The notes under the pieces are model-generated. The model saw nothing but the letters and a program-made list of their open reading frames with translations, was not told the DNA's origin and did no database searches. From positions 1 through 5,726 of the forward strand of contig JALOTU010000178.1 of NCBI GenBank assembly GCA_025457725.1: a stretch of DNA of 5,726 nt, read 5' to 3'. Positions 1 through 5,726 of this stretch are shown piece by piece. The stretch's first letter is position 1. Every line of letters begins with the position of its first letter. Origin of the DNA: Verrucomicrobiota bacterium (GTDB lineage: Bacteria > Verrucomicrobiota > Verrucomicrobiia > Limisphaerales > DSYF01). The position numbers were made by a program, and so were the translations under genes.

Positions 1-1
1 C

Positions 2-598
2 AGGACGCAGCAGCCGGCCAGCTTGGACCTTACAGTCAGCAATCGGGTGGTCAACCCCGTGCAATGGAACCGCACGCCCAGCGGACAGTTGATCAAGGTG
101 ATGAAGGGGGATGAAGTGGGTGCTGAGGCGGTTGTGGTTGAAGCCATTTCTCCGCTGTACCTGATCATCACCCTGGATTCCGTTCTGACCACGGATTCGG
201 GCTCCCGCTACGCCATTGGAGTTGAAAAGCAGGCAGAGACGTCGAGGAGGGCCAGGGGCAAGCGACAAACCTATGCGGCTGTGGGTGAGAAGAACGACGT
301 TTTTCTTCTGCGCGAGGTCAAAGGCCCTCCGGCCCAGCCGACGGCGGTCGATTTGGAACTCAGCGATACCGGCGAGCGGATCACCATTTCAAGCGGCAAA
401 CCCTTCCGGCGGGTGGATGGCTACATGGCGGACCTGGCCTATCCTCCGGACAGCCGTCGATGGGTGGGCAAGCGGGTGGGGGACACCATCCCGATTGAGC
501 GGGAAACCTACAATATCGTTGCCATTACGAAAGACGAGGTTGTATTGTCTGCTCGTACAGGTAAGAAAACCTCCTTGAAATCTGGCTCGGGTAGTTAG
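2..598 (+). CDS. Amuc_1099-like pilus-system protein, C-terminal part (5' end outside window)
   Basis: The reading frame is open from base 2, giving 198 visible residues and ending at TAG 596-598. The TTG at base 23 lies inside the frame and has no reason to be the start, so the N-terminus is missing. Two parts are visible. Residues about 8-77 form a beta-rich segment (WNRTPSGQL, DEVGAEAVVVE, YLIITLDS). After a basic, Arg/Lys-rich stretch (about 79-97), residues about 99-193 carry the conserved block LREVKGPP, then GYMADLAYPP, RRWVGKRVGD, YNIVAITKDEVVLSA and a GKKTSLK tail. I recognise the second block as typical of the Amuc_1099 family, found beside secretins in Verrucomicrobiota. Its close, ending in strands of the 'I..I..DEVVL....GK' type, recalls the small periplasmic beta domains of PilP/GspC that contact the secretin; this likeness is inference. 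The next gene follows after 11 bases, which fits a shared operon. Expected partners (PilM/N/O-like) would lie upstream. The family call is fairly secure; the biochemical role is not known from sequence. Confidence 0.8.
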   Translation, partial: RTQQPASLDLTVSNRVVNPVQWNRTPSGQLIKVMKGDEVGAEAVVVEAISPLYLIITLDSVLTTDSGSRYAIGVEKQAETSRRARGKRQTYAAVGEKNDVFLLREVKGPPAQPTAVDLELSDTGERITISSGKPFRRVDGYMADLAYPPDSRRWVGKRVGDTIPIERETYNIVAITKDEVVLSARTGKKTSLKSGSGS

Positions 599-601
599 GA
601 G
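597..601 (+). promoter_or_regulatory. Ribosome binding site of the secretin gene, overlapping the upstream stop codon
   Basis: AGGAG lies 8 bases before the ATG at 610 and shares its first two bases with the TAG stop (596-598) of the preceding gene. It decides the start at 610 over the in-frame ATGs at 661 and 664, which have no Shine-Dalgarno sequence. The overlap implies translational coupling of the two pilus genes. Confidence 0.75.
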
Positions 602-609
602 ATGGTTTC

Positions 610-3369
610 ATGCTTGGATACAAAAATGTTTTCCGAAGTCCGTCGAATCACACTGAACTCATGATGAAGTCAATTCATACACTCCTGTGCGCCCTGTGGT
701 TGACAGGTATGGCCTCCTCGGCCTCGGCACAAACGGCTCCCACACAAACCGCGGTCGATGAAGCCGTGCGGCGCCAGGCAGACACCATCGTCCTGCGGCA
801 ACGATTGATGGAGGCTCAGGTGGCTCAATCGGATGGCAATTTGGTAATGGCTGCCAAGTTGTACGAGGATGCCTATTCCTTGGTGCAGGGCATCGGACAG
901 GGCGTGGATGCGGAAGCCGCCCAGACGGTCGAGGGTTTGGTTGCCGTGCGCATGCAGCTCGCGCGAAAGGCGGAAAAACAGAATGATTACCAGGAAGCTG
1001 CTGTTCAACTCAACCGCGTGCTGAGGATCTCCCCGGGATATCCGGACGCCGAGGCGCTGAAGCAGAAGAACGACAAGTTGCTGGCCGAGCAGGCCGGCCG
1101 GGTTCCGAGTCAGGATACCTTGGATCAGGTTCCGGCCATTATTCAGGAAAAGATCGACGTCGGCACGCTGGTTCAGGACGGCAAGCTTCTCTACGAGCTT
1201 GGAAAACTGGATGAAGCCGATGCCAAGCTGAACCAAGCCTTGAAGCTGGATCCCATCAATGGTTCAGCCCAGTATTACATCGATCTGGTGCGGGAAGCGC
1301 GTTATCGCGAAGGTTCCAACACGCGGGAGAATTATTCCAAGGATGCCCAGATCAAGGTGGAGCAGGCTTGGGAGGTCCCGGTGAAGCGCGAACTTCTTCC
1401 CCAGCCAAATCCTTATCCGGCTCCGAATGCCGTCTACACCGGCAAAGGCCGCCAGGCCATCATGTCCAAGTTGGACCGCATCAAGATGGACGCGGTGCTC
1501 TTCGACGGACTGCCTCTTGGCGAGGTGATCCGGATTCTCAACGAGGAGGCCAAAAAGCGGGACCCGGACAAACGAGGCATCAATTTCCTGATCAATCCCA
1601 ACCAGGAGACCGCCAGTGCCGGCGCGCCGGTGGCGACCGCCTTTGATCCGATCACCGGTCTCCCATTGGCCCCGCCACCGTCGGACGAGGACACCGCCGA
1701 TCTGTCAGGTGTGCTCATCAAAATCAACCCTCCGCTCACGGATGTGCGGCTGGCCGATGTGCTCGATGCGATCGTGACGGTGGCAGAGCAGCCGATCAAG
1801 TACTCGATCGAGGAATACGCTGTTGTGTTTTCCCTGAGGGGGTATGAGCCCGTGCCGCTCTACACCCGCACCTACAAGGTGGACCCCAACACCTTCTGGC
1901 AGGGCTTGGAGTCCGTGGGCGGGTTTGCCTTCGGCGACATCAGCGTGGGCAACAGCAGCGGCGGCGGCGGCAGCAGCGGCGGCGGTGGTAATCGCGGTGG
2001 CGGACAAGGCGGGCAGGGCGGCAGTAGTTCCTCTGCCATCTCGGTGCCCCGGGTCAACGTTGGCGGCGAGGTGAGCACCGGCGGCGGGAGCGGCGGTGGC
2101 CAGCAGAGAGGTGGCCAGCAGAGCGGCACGGGTCTGCGTTTCATCACCTCGACCAACTCGATGGAAGAGGTGCAGTCTGCCGTGCGGCAGTTCTTCATCA
2201 CCATGGGAGTGGACCTGACTCCTCCCAAGACCTGCTTCTTCAATGATCGTTCCGGCGTCCTCTGGGCCCGGGCCACACTTCAGGAACTCGATATCATCGA
2301 ATCTGCTGTTCAGGTGCTGAACATTGCCCCGCCCCAGGTGAACATCAAAGCCAAGTTTGCGGACATCGGCCAGCAGGATATCAAGGCCATCGGGTTTGAT
2401 TGGTTCATGGGAAATCTCCTCATGGGGAGCAGTGGCGAAGTGGTGGCCGCGGGAGGCACCGCGCCATCACTCAACGGAGCCCCTTCCCAGGCGAATCCAC
2501 TGGGCTTCTTCCCCGGCACCAGCGCGGCCAATGCGGTCCCCTCCAGTCCATCGGACCAGCTGATCACCTCCGGTTTGGGCAACCCGTTGAACGCTCCGGC
2601 ACTGGCGACCGTGACGGGAATTCTGACGGATCCGCAATTCAGAGTGGTGATCAAAGCCCTCGATCAACGTTCCGGAGTGGACTTGCTGAGCGCGCCTGAA
2701 GTGACCACCATCAGCGGACGTCAGGCCCAGATTCAGGTCATCGACATCCAGAGCATTGTCACCGGGGTGGACACCAGCCAGACGGCCTCCGGCGGCGGGG
2801 GCGGCGTCGGGGTGGTCGATAGCGGCGGGGGAGCCGTGGCGTCGGCCATCAATTACAATGTGACGGCGCTGCCGTTCGGACCGGTATTGGACGTGGTGCC
2901 CTACGTTGCTGCGGATGGGTTTAGCGTTCAAATGGTGATCATTCCCACCGTGACGGAGTTCTTGGGCTATGCGGATCCCGGGGCGTTTATTCCCCAGGCG
3001 CAGTCCGTCGGCGGGAATTCCGGTTCAGGAGTTCCTCTGGTCGGCCAGCTTCCGTTGCCGGAGTTTCGCCTGCGCCAGTTGACCACCAGCGTGGTCGTGT
3101 GGGACGGCCAAACCGTGGTGCTGGGTGGCTTGATCGCGGAATCCGTCCAGAAGTCCAAGGACAAGGTTCCGGTCCTCGGCGACCTGCCCGTCTTCGGACG
3201 GCTCTTCCGCAGCGAGTCTTCACAGACCCAGAAGCGGAATCTGGTGATCTTTGTGACGCCCACAATTATCGACCCTGCCGGCAACCGGAAGCATTCCGAA
3301 GCGGAAATGCCTTTTGCACAGAATAGCATCCCCGCCCAACCGGCACCCGGGTCGGTCTCGGGGCAGTAG
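610..3369 (+). CDS. Amuc_1098/PilQ-like type IV pilus outer-membrane secretin with N-terminal TPRs
   Basis: This 919-residue protein should form the multimeric outer-membrane channel of a type IV pilus or type II secretion-like system. A signal peptide spans residues 1-40 (hydrophobic core about 23-35, likely cleavage ASA|QT after A40). The stretch before the core is long because the ATG with the good Shine-Dalgarno is at 610; a start at 661 would give a more usual 23-residue signal. TPR-like helices cover about 70-235 (for example LNRVLRISPGYPDAEAL and LNQALKLDPINGSAQ). An N0-like domain follows in two halves, about 285-335 and 367-411, split by a Pro/Ala-rich insert. Gly/Ser-rich linkers lie at about 448-475 and 485-507. 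A secretin N-domain (about 508-570) precedes the secretin core (about 577-893). Diagnostic core motifs are VVLGGLI at 836-842 and VPVLGDLPVFGRLFR at 853-867, close to the C-terminus. A Gly-rich loop (728-741) interrupts the core. Translation is coupled to the preceding Amuc_1099-like gene. The secretin identity is very secure, the Amuc_1098 family call somewhat less so. Confidence 0.92.
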   Translation: MLGYKNVFRSPSNHTELMMKSIHTLLCALWLTGMASSASAQTAPTQTAVDEAVRRQADTIVLRQRLMEAQVAQSDGNLVMAAKLYEDAYSLVQGIGQGVDAEAAQTVEGLVAVRMQLARKAEKQNDYQEAAVQLNRVLRISPGYPDAEALKQKNDKLLAEQAGRVPSQDTLDQVPAIIQEKIDVGTLVQDGKLLYELGKLDEADAKLNQALKLDPINGSAQYYIDLVREARYREGSNTRENYSKDAQIKVEQAWEVPVKRELLPQPNPYPAPNAVYTGKGRQAIMSKLDRIKMDAVLFDGLPLGEVIRILNEEAKKRDPDKRGINFLINPNQETASAGAPVATAFDPITGLPLAPPPSDEDTADLSGVLIKINPPLTDVRLADVLDAIVTVAEQPIKYSIEEYAVVFSLRGYEPVPLYTRTYKVDPNTFWQGLESVGGFAFGDISVGNSSGGGGSSGGGGNRGGGQGGQGGSSSSAISVPRVNVGGEVSTGGGSGGGQQRGGQQSGTGLRFITSTNSMEEVQSAVRQFFITMGVDLTPPKTCFFNDRSGVLWARATLQELDIIESAVQVLNIAPPQVNIKAKFADIGQQDIKAIGFDWFMGNLLMGSSGEVVAAGGTAPSLNGAPSQANPLGFFPGTSAANAVPSSPSDQLITSGLGNPLNAPALATVTGILTDPQFRVVIKALDQRSGVDLLSAPEVTTISGRQAQIQVIDIQSIVTGVDTSQTASGGGGGVGVVDSGGGAVASAINYNVTALPFGPVLDVVPYVAADGFSVQMVIIPTVTEFLGYADPGAFIPQAQSVGGNSGSGVPLVGQLPLPEFRLRQLTTSVVVWDGQTVVLGGLIAESVQKSKDKVPVLGDLPVFGRLFRSESSQTQKRNLVIFVTPTIIDPAGNRKHSEAEMPFAQNSIPAQPAPGSVSGQ
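1954..1989 (+). repeat. Two tandem 18-base repeats encoding SSGGGG within the secretin gene
   Basis: Unit 1 (1954-1971) and unit 2 (1972-1989) both read AGC AGC followed by four glycine codons. They differ only where the last two GGC codons became GGT in unit 2. The translated unit is SSGGGG twice, in the flexible linker between the N0-like region and the next N-domain. The period is a multiple of three, so gain or loss of a unit would change linker length without breaking the frame. Confidence 0.85.
2095..2123 (+). repeat. 15-base-period direct repeat (GGQQ) in the second secretin linker
   Basis: The 14-base string GGTGGCCAGCAGAG occurs at 2095-2108 and again at 2110-2123, one base apart, so the period is 15. 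It encodes GGQQR then GGQQS, at the end of the second Gly-rich linker and just before the secretin N-domain that starts near residue 508. Like the 18-base repeat upstream it keeps frame. Confidence 0.8.
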
Positions 3370-3433
3370 ATCTGGGTAGTTGTCATCCAGTTTCAATGGC
3401 CTGTGCATGAATCGCGCTTGAACGGGACTTGGC

Positions 3434-3443
3434 AGGAGCAGGA
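3434..3443 (+). promoter_or_regulatory. Ribosome binding site of the exonuclease gene
   Basis: AGGAGCAGGA holds two purine-rich cores: AGGAG ending 11 bases, and AGGA ending 6 bases, before the GTG at 3450. It would lie inside the gene if the in-frame TTG at 3429 were used, so it argues for GTG 3450 as the true start. Confidence 0.6.
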
Positions 3444-3449
3444 ATCCGC

Positions 3450-4331
3450 GTGAATCAGGTGCTGCTGGTTGACGGTCACGCCTACGCTTACCGGGCGTTC
3501 TACGCAATCCGGGAAATGCGGGGTCCGGATGGATCGGCCACCAATGCCATCTTCGGATTCATCAAGATGTTGGAGAAGGCGCGGGCGACAGTCAGTCCGA
3601 GCCACATGGCAGTCCTCTGGGATGGCGGGTTGGATGTCGAGCGGGTAGTGGCGTTGCCGGGCTACAAAGGGCAACGGCCGGAGATGCCCGATGAGCTCGA
3701 GGCCCAACTGGACCCGATCCAGTCCTATTTGGGGGCGATAGGGATATGCTCTGTCTGCCAGGAAGGCGTCGAAGCGGATGATCTGATAGCGGCGGTCGTC
3801 GCTAAGGCGTCCTTGCAGGGATTGCCCGCCGTGATAGCAACGAGCGACAAGGATTTTATGCAACTGGTGTCGCCGCTCGTCAGGTTGCTCAACCCGGGTG
3901 ACAAGGAGCAGCCCATTTGGGATGCCGACAGGGTTTTGGAGAAAACCGGCGTGCATCCGGCCCAGATCGCCGACTGGTTAAGCTTGGTTGGGGACGCGGT
4001 GGACAACATCGACGGAGTGCCGGGGGTGGGGCCAAAGACTGCGGCAAAACTGCTGGCGGAGTTCGGGTCGGTGGAGAGCCTCTACCAGCAACTCGAAGCG
4101 GTTCAATCGGTCAGGCTCCGGTCCGCCCTGGCAGACGCCCGGTCGGTGGTGTTCAGAAACAAATCGCTCGTGGCATTGAAGGCCGACTCAATCCATGCGC
4201 CGGAGATTGAGGGCTGCAAGCTGGGTCGAGAAGACCCGGCCAAATTGAGGCAGCTTTTTGAATCGTGGGGCTTTCGTTCGTTGGCGGCGCGGTATTCAAC
4301 GGCACCCGGGCGCCAGGAGCTGCTCCTGTGA
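3450..4331 (+). CDS. Free-standing 5'-3' exonuclease (PolA N-terminal/FEN-type flap nuclease)
   Basis: This protein should cut 5' flaps and degrade DNA 5' to 3' in the cytoplasm, as in RNA-primer removal and repair. It is a metal-dependent nuclease with 293 residues from GTG 3450, about the size of other stand-alone family members; no polymerase or proofreading domain follows. All family landmarks are present: LLVDGHAYAYRAFYA with metal ligand D8; WDGG with D58; the DNA-contacting YKGQRP (Y72, K73, R76); VEADDLI (E108, D110, D111); ATSDKDFMQLV (D133, D135); and GDAVDN (D182, D185), running into the helix-hairpin-helix GVPGVGPKTAAKLL at 189-202. The nuclease therefore looks catalytically intact. 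The TTG at 3429 would add seven residues (MAGAGIR), but the Shine-Dalgarno position favours GTG, which directly precedes the conserved first strand. The gene sits 80 bases after the secretin with no clear terminator between, so read-through is possible. No functional link with the pilus is evident; a full-length PolA is probably encoded elsewhere. Confidence 0.9.
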   Translation: MNQVLLVDGHAYAYRAFYAIREMRGPDGSATNAIFGFIKMLEKARATVSPSHMAVLWDGGLDVERVVALPGYKGQRPEMPDELEAQLDPIQSYLGAIGICSVCQEGVEADDLIAAVVAKASLQGLPAVIATSDKDFMQLVSPLVRLLNPGDKEQPIWDADRVLEKTGVHPAQIADWLSLVGDAVDNIDGVPGVGPKTAAKLLAEFGSVESLYQQLEAVQSVRLRSALADARSVVFRNKSLVALKADSIHAPEIEGCKLGREDPAKLRQLFESWGFRSLAARYSTAPGRQELLL

Positions 4332-4404
4332 ACCGGGGTGTCGGTTGGTTGATGTTTGACGGGGTTGCATTAGGCTGCACCAACCAAGAAATCGTGGACA
4401 GAAA
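4332..4404 (+). other. Short intergenic gap with weak dyad symmetry
   Basis: This 73-base gap separates the exonuclease from the secreted propeller gene. TTGGTTG (4345-4351) can pair with CAACCAA (4381-4387), with a 29-base loop between; shifted by two bases, GGTTGGT (4343-4349) pairs with ACCAACC (4379-4385). The stem is short, GC-poor for a terminator and not followed by a T-run. TTGACG (4356-4361) could be a -35 element but has no acceptable -10 at normal spacing. The gap may hold a promoter for the next gene, but nothing visible proves it. Confidence 0.3.
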
Positions 4405-5726
4405 ATGAGTCAATTTGTAACTTTGTTGGTGAAGCATATGCAAAATCGAGTCATCATGCGTCAGGCTGCCGTGTTCATGGCAATCGGTCTGGGGATCCTG
4501 CAGTCTTCCGCCCAGACCACCTACGTGCCTGAAGGCGCAGAGTTCTCCATCGCCGGCAGCCTTCCCGGAGAGCAGACCCGAGCTTCGTTGGCGCTGGGTG
4601 ACTCGTGGGGGCTGGCCGTTTGGCAGGATAACGCAACGGATGGGGATGGTTTGGGCATCAGCGCCATTCGCTTGGACGGCAATTATTCGCCGGTGCTCAG
4701 TTCCATGCGGGTGAACACCTTGGGCGCCGGATATCAGGAAAACCCGGCGGCCAGTCTGCTCAGTAACGGAGGAGCTGCGGTCGTCTGGCAGGGCGGCCCT
4801 CTGGGAAAGCCGCAGATCTACGCGCGGTTCATGGCCGCGAACTATACCTGGACAGGTTCGGACATCCTGGTCAATGACCTTACCGGCGACTTCAACAACC
4901 GTCCGGACATTGCCAGCCGGGTGAATGGCAGCGTGATCGTGACCTGGAGCCGATACGATGAGTCGGGGCAGAATGGTTACGATGTCTATGCCCGCCGCCT
5001 CGATTCAGTAGGAGGCAAGATCGGCACCGAATTCAGGGTGAACACCACCACGGCCCTCCATCAGCAGAACTCAAAGGTGGCCGTGCTCTCCGGCGGAGGA
5101 GCGTCGGTGATCGTTTGGGTGTCGCAGGGACAACGGGGACCCGGCAGTTCCGACATTTACGCCCGAAAGTACTCGATCGGAGGGACACCTCAGACGGGTG
5201 AGATCCTCGTGAACGCCGGTCTCAATGTGTGTGACAACCCGTCTGTCACCGCCACCGAAGGGGGAGGCTTCGCTGTCGCGTGGCAGGAGCAGACCCCCGC
5301 CGCTTCCTCGACGGACGGGCTGGATATCCTGACCCGCGCTTTCGATAGCTCAGGCGTTGGAGGACAGGTGCACCGAGTGAACGGACGGGTGTATGGTGAT
5401 CAGTATGCGCCCCGGATCGCCACTCAGGGCGAGGATCTGTTCGTCGTCTGGACCAGCCTTGGTCAGGACGGATCTTTCGAGGGTGTGTATGGAAGGTTCT
5501 TGAACGACGCAGGCTCACCCCTTGGCTCCGAGTTTCGCGTCAACGAAACCACCGGTGGCGCCCAGAATTACCAGACCGTCGCCTCGGGTGCGTCGAATCG
5601 GTGGGTGGTGGCTTGGAGCAGTTATGTGGGAGGAGGCAACACGGTTGATTTGAGAGCCCAGCGTTACGCGCCATTCCTGGAGCCTCTGCTGGCTCCCAAT
5701 CCCCCATTTGTCCAGCCCGCCAGCAC
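4405..5726 (+). CDS. Secreted repeat protein, predicted seven-bladed beta-propeller (3' end outside window)
   Basis: The frame is open to the right edge, giving 440 visible residues. A signal peptide is clear (hydrophobic core about 21-32, likely cleavage SSA|QT after A36), so the protein is exported. Seven repeats of about 55 residues follow, starting near residues 60, 115, 168, 224, 280, 337 and 391. Each has a strand ending in a tryptophan (AVWQ, VVWQ, VTWS, IVWV, VAWQ, VVWT, VAWS), a loop often containing DG or GQ, a strand like VYARR or IYARK, and usually a closing GxEFRVN-like strand. Repeats of this style occur in many bacterial secreted proteins of unknown function; I infer a beta-propeller fold. 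The seventh repeat stops after its LRAQRYAP strand and passes into a Pro-rich linker (PFLEPLLAPNPP), so another domain or a sorting signal probably lies beyond the window. Start choice is uncertain: ATG 4405 has a weak GGA 6 bases upstream, while ATG 4438 (25-residue signal) and 4456 (19-residue signal) are also plausible. No enzymatic motif is seen and the function is unknown. Confidence 0.8.
   Translation, partial: MSQFVTLLVKHMQNRVIMRQAAVFMAIGLGILQSSAQTTYVPEGAEFSIAGSLPGEQTRASLALGDSWGLAVWQDNATDGDGLGISAIRLDGNYSPVLSSMRVNTLGAGYQENPAASLLSNGGAAVVWQGGPLGKPQIYARFMAANYTWTGSDILVNDLTGDFNNRPDIASRVNGSVIVTWSRYDESGQNGYDVYARRLDSVGGKIGTEFRVNTTTALHQQNSKVAVLSGGGASVIVWVSQGQRGPGSSDIYARKYSIGGTPQTGEILVNAGLNVCDNPSVTATEGGGFAVAWQEQTPAASSTDGLDILTRAFDSSGVGGQVHRVNGRVYGDQYAPRIATQGEDLFVVWTSLGQDGSFEGVYGRFLNDAGSPLGSEFRVNETTGGAQNYQTVASGASNRWVVAWSSYVGGGNTVDLRAQRYAPFLEPLLAPNPPFVQPAS
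4582..5673 (+). repeat. Seven degenerate ~165-base coding repeats (propeller blades)
   Basis: Approximate unit limits are 4582-4746, 4747-4905, 4906-5073, 5074-5241, 5242-5412, 5413-5574 and 5575-5673 (the last incomplete). They are recognisable only at protein level, through the Trp-ending strand, the YAR/YGR-type strand and the EFRVN-type strand; at DNA level they have diverged. Units 3 and 6 match each other best, with GTEFRVNTTT against GSEFRVNETT. Unit limits are my own alignment by eye. Confidence 0.7.

Noticed and set aside
23..25. TTG at 23 as start of the first gene
   Set aside because: The frame is open to the left edge and the family is expected to have more N-terminal sequence, so this is an internal leucine.
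701..735. TTGACA-like -35 element near 701
   Set aside because: It lies within the signal-peptide coding region of the secretin, with no matching -10, and is better explained by coding sequence.
2967..3386. Long open frames on the minus strand and in other plus frames across all four genes
   Set aside because: They are shadows of GC-rich coding sequence; their translations are Arg/Pro/Ala-rich, show no recognisable domain, and the overlapping plus-strand genes have clear family motifs.
3372..3393. Possible terminator after the secretin: CTGGGT (3372-3377) pairing with ATCCAG (3385-3390), then TTT
   Set aside because: The stem is only six pairs including a G-T wobble and the T-run is three bases; too weak to call.
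3408..3422. Four-codon ATG frame in the gap before the exonuclease
   Set aside because: Too short, no ribosome binding site and no sign of a leader-peptide mechanism.
3429..3449. TTG at 3429 as start of the exonuclease, adding MAGAGIR
   Set aside because: The purine-rich AGGAGCAGGA would then lie inside the gene; GTG 3450 is well placed after it and begins right at the conserved first strand of the family.

Overview
The window looks like chromosomal DNA of a Verrucomicrobiota bacterium. The two genes on the left resemble the Amuc_1099 and Amuc_1098 families of the pilus-like locus first described in Akkermansia muciniphila, which I recall as essentially confined to that phylum. This is recognition by sequence memory; no search was run. 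The DNA is GC-rich by eye and densely coding. All four genes are on the + strand and together cover nearly the whole window.

Layout: (1) 2-598 is the C-terminal part of an Amuc_1099-like pilus-system protein, cut by the left edge. (2) 610-3369 is a large TPR-containing secretin (Amuc_1098/PilQ-like). Its ribosome binding site overlaps the stop codon of the gene before it, so these two are almost certainly co-transcribed and translationally coupled. (3) 3450-4331 is a free-standing 5'-3' exonuclease of the PolA N-terminal/FEN type, with no polymerase domain. (4) 4405 to the right edge is a secreted protein whose visible part is best read as a seven-bladed beta-propeller built from ~55-residue repeats. 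It is open at the right edge, followed by a proline-rich linker.

Genes 1 and 2 form the envelope-spanning end of a type IV pilus or type II secretion-like machine. The secretin is the outer-membrane channel, and the Amuc_1099-like protein probably plays an inner-membrane or periplasmic part comparable to PilP/GspC. The PilM/PilN/PilO-like partners would be expected upstream, outside the window. The exonuclease (DNA replication/repair) has no evident functional tie to the pilus genes. The propeller protein is exported but is not recognisably part of the pilus machine.

There is no gap over 300 bases. The intergenic gaps are 11, 80 and 73 bases and contain no convincing terminator or promoter. 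I saw no tRNA, rRNA, CRISPR array, insertion sequence or attachment site. The most interesting points are the apparent N-terminal closing strand of the propeller, the tandem glycine/serine repeats in the secretin, and the possible PilP-like role of the first gene.
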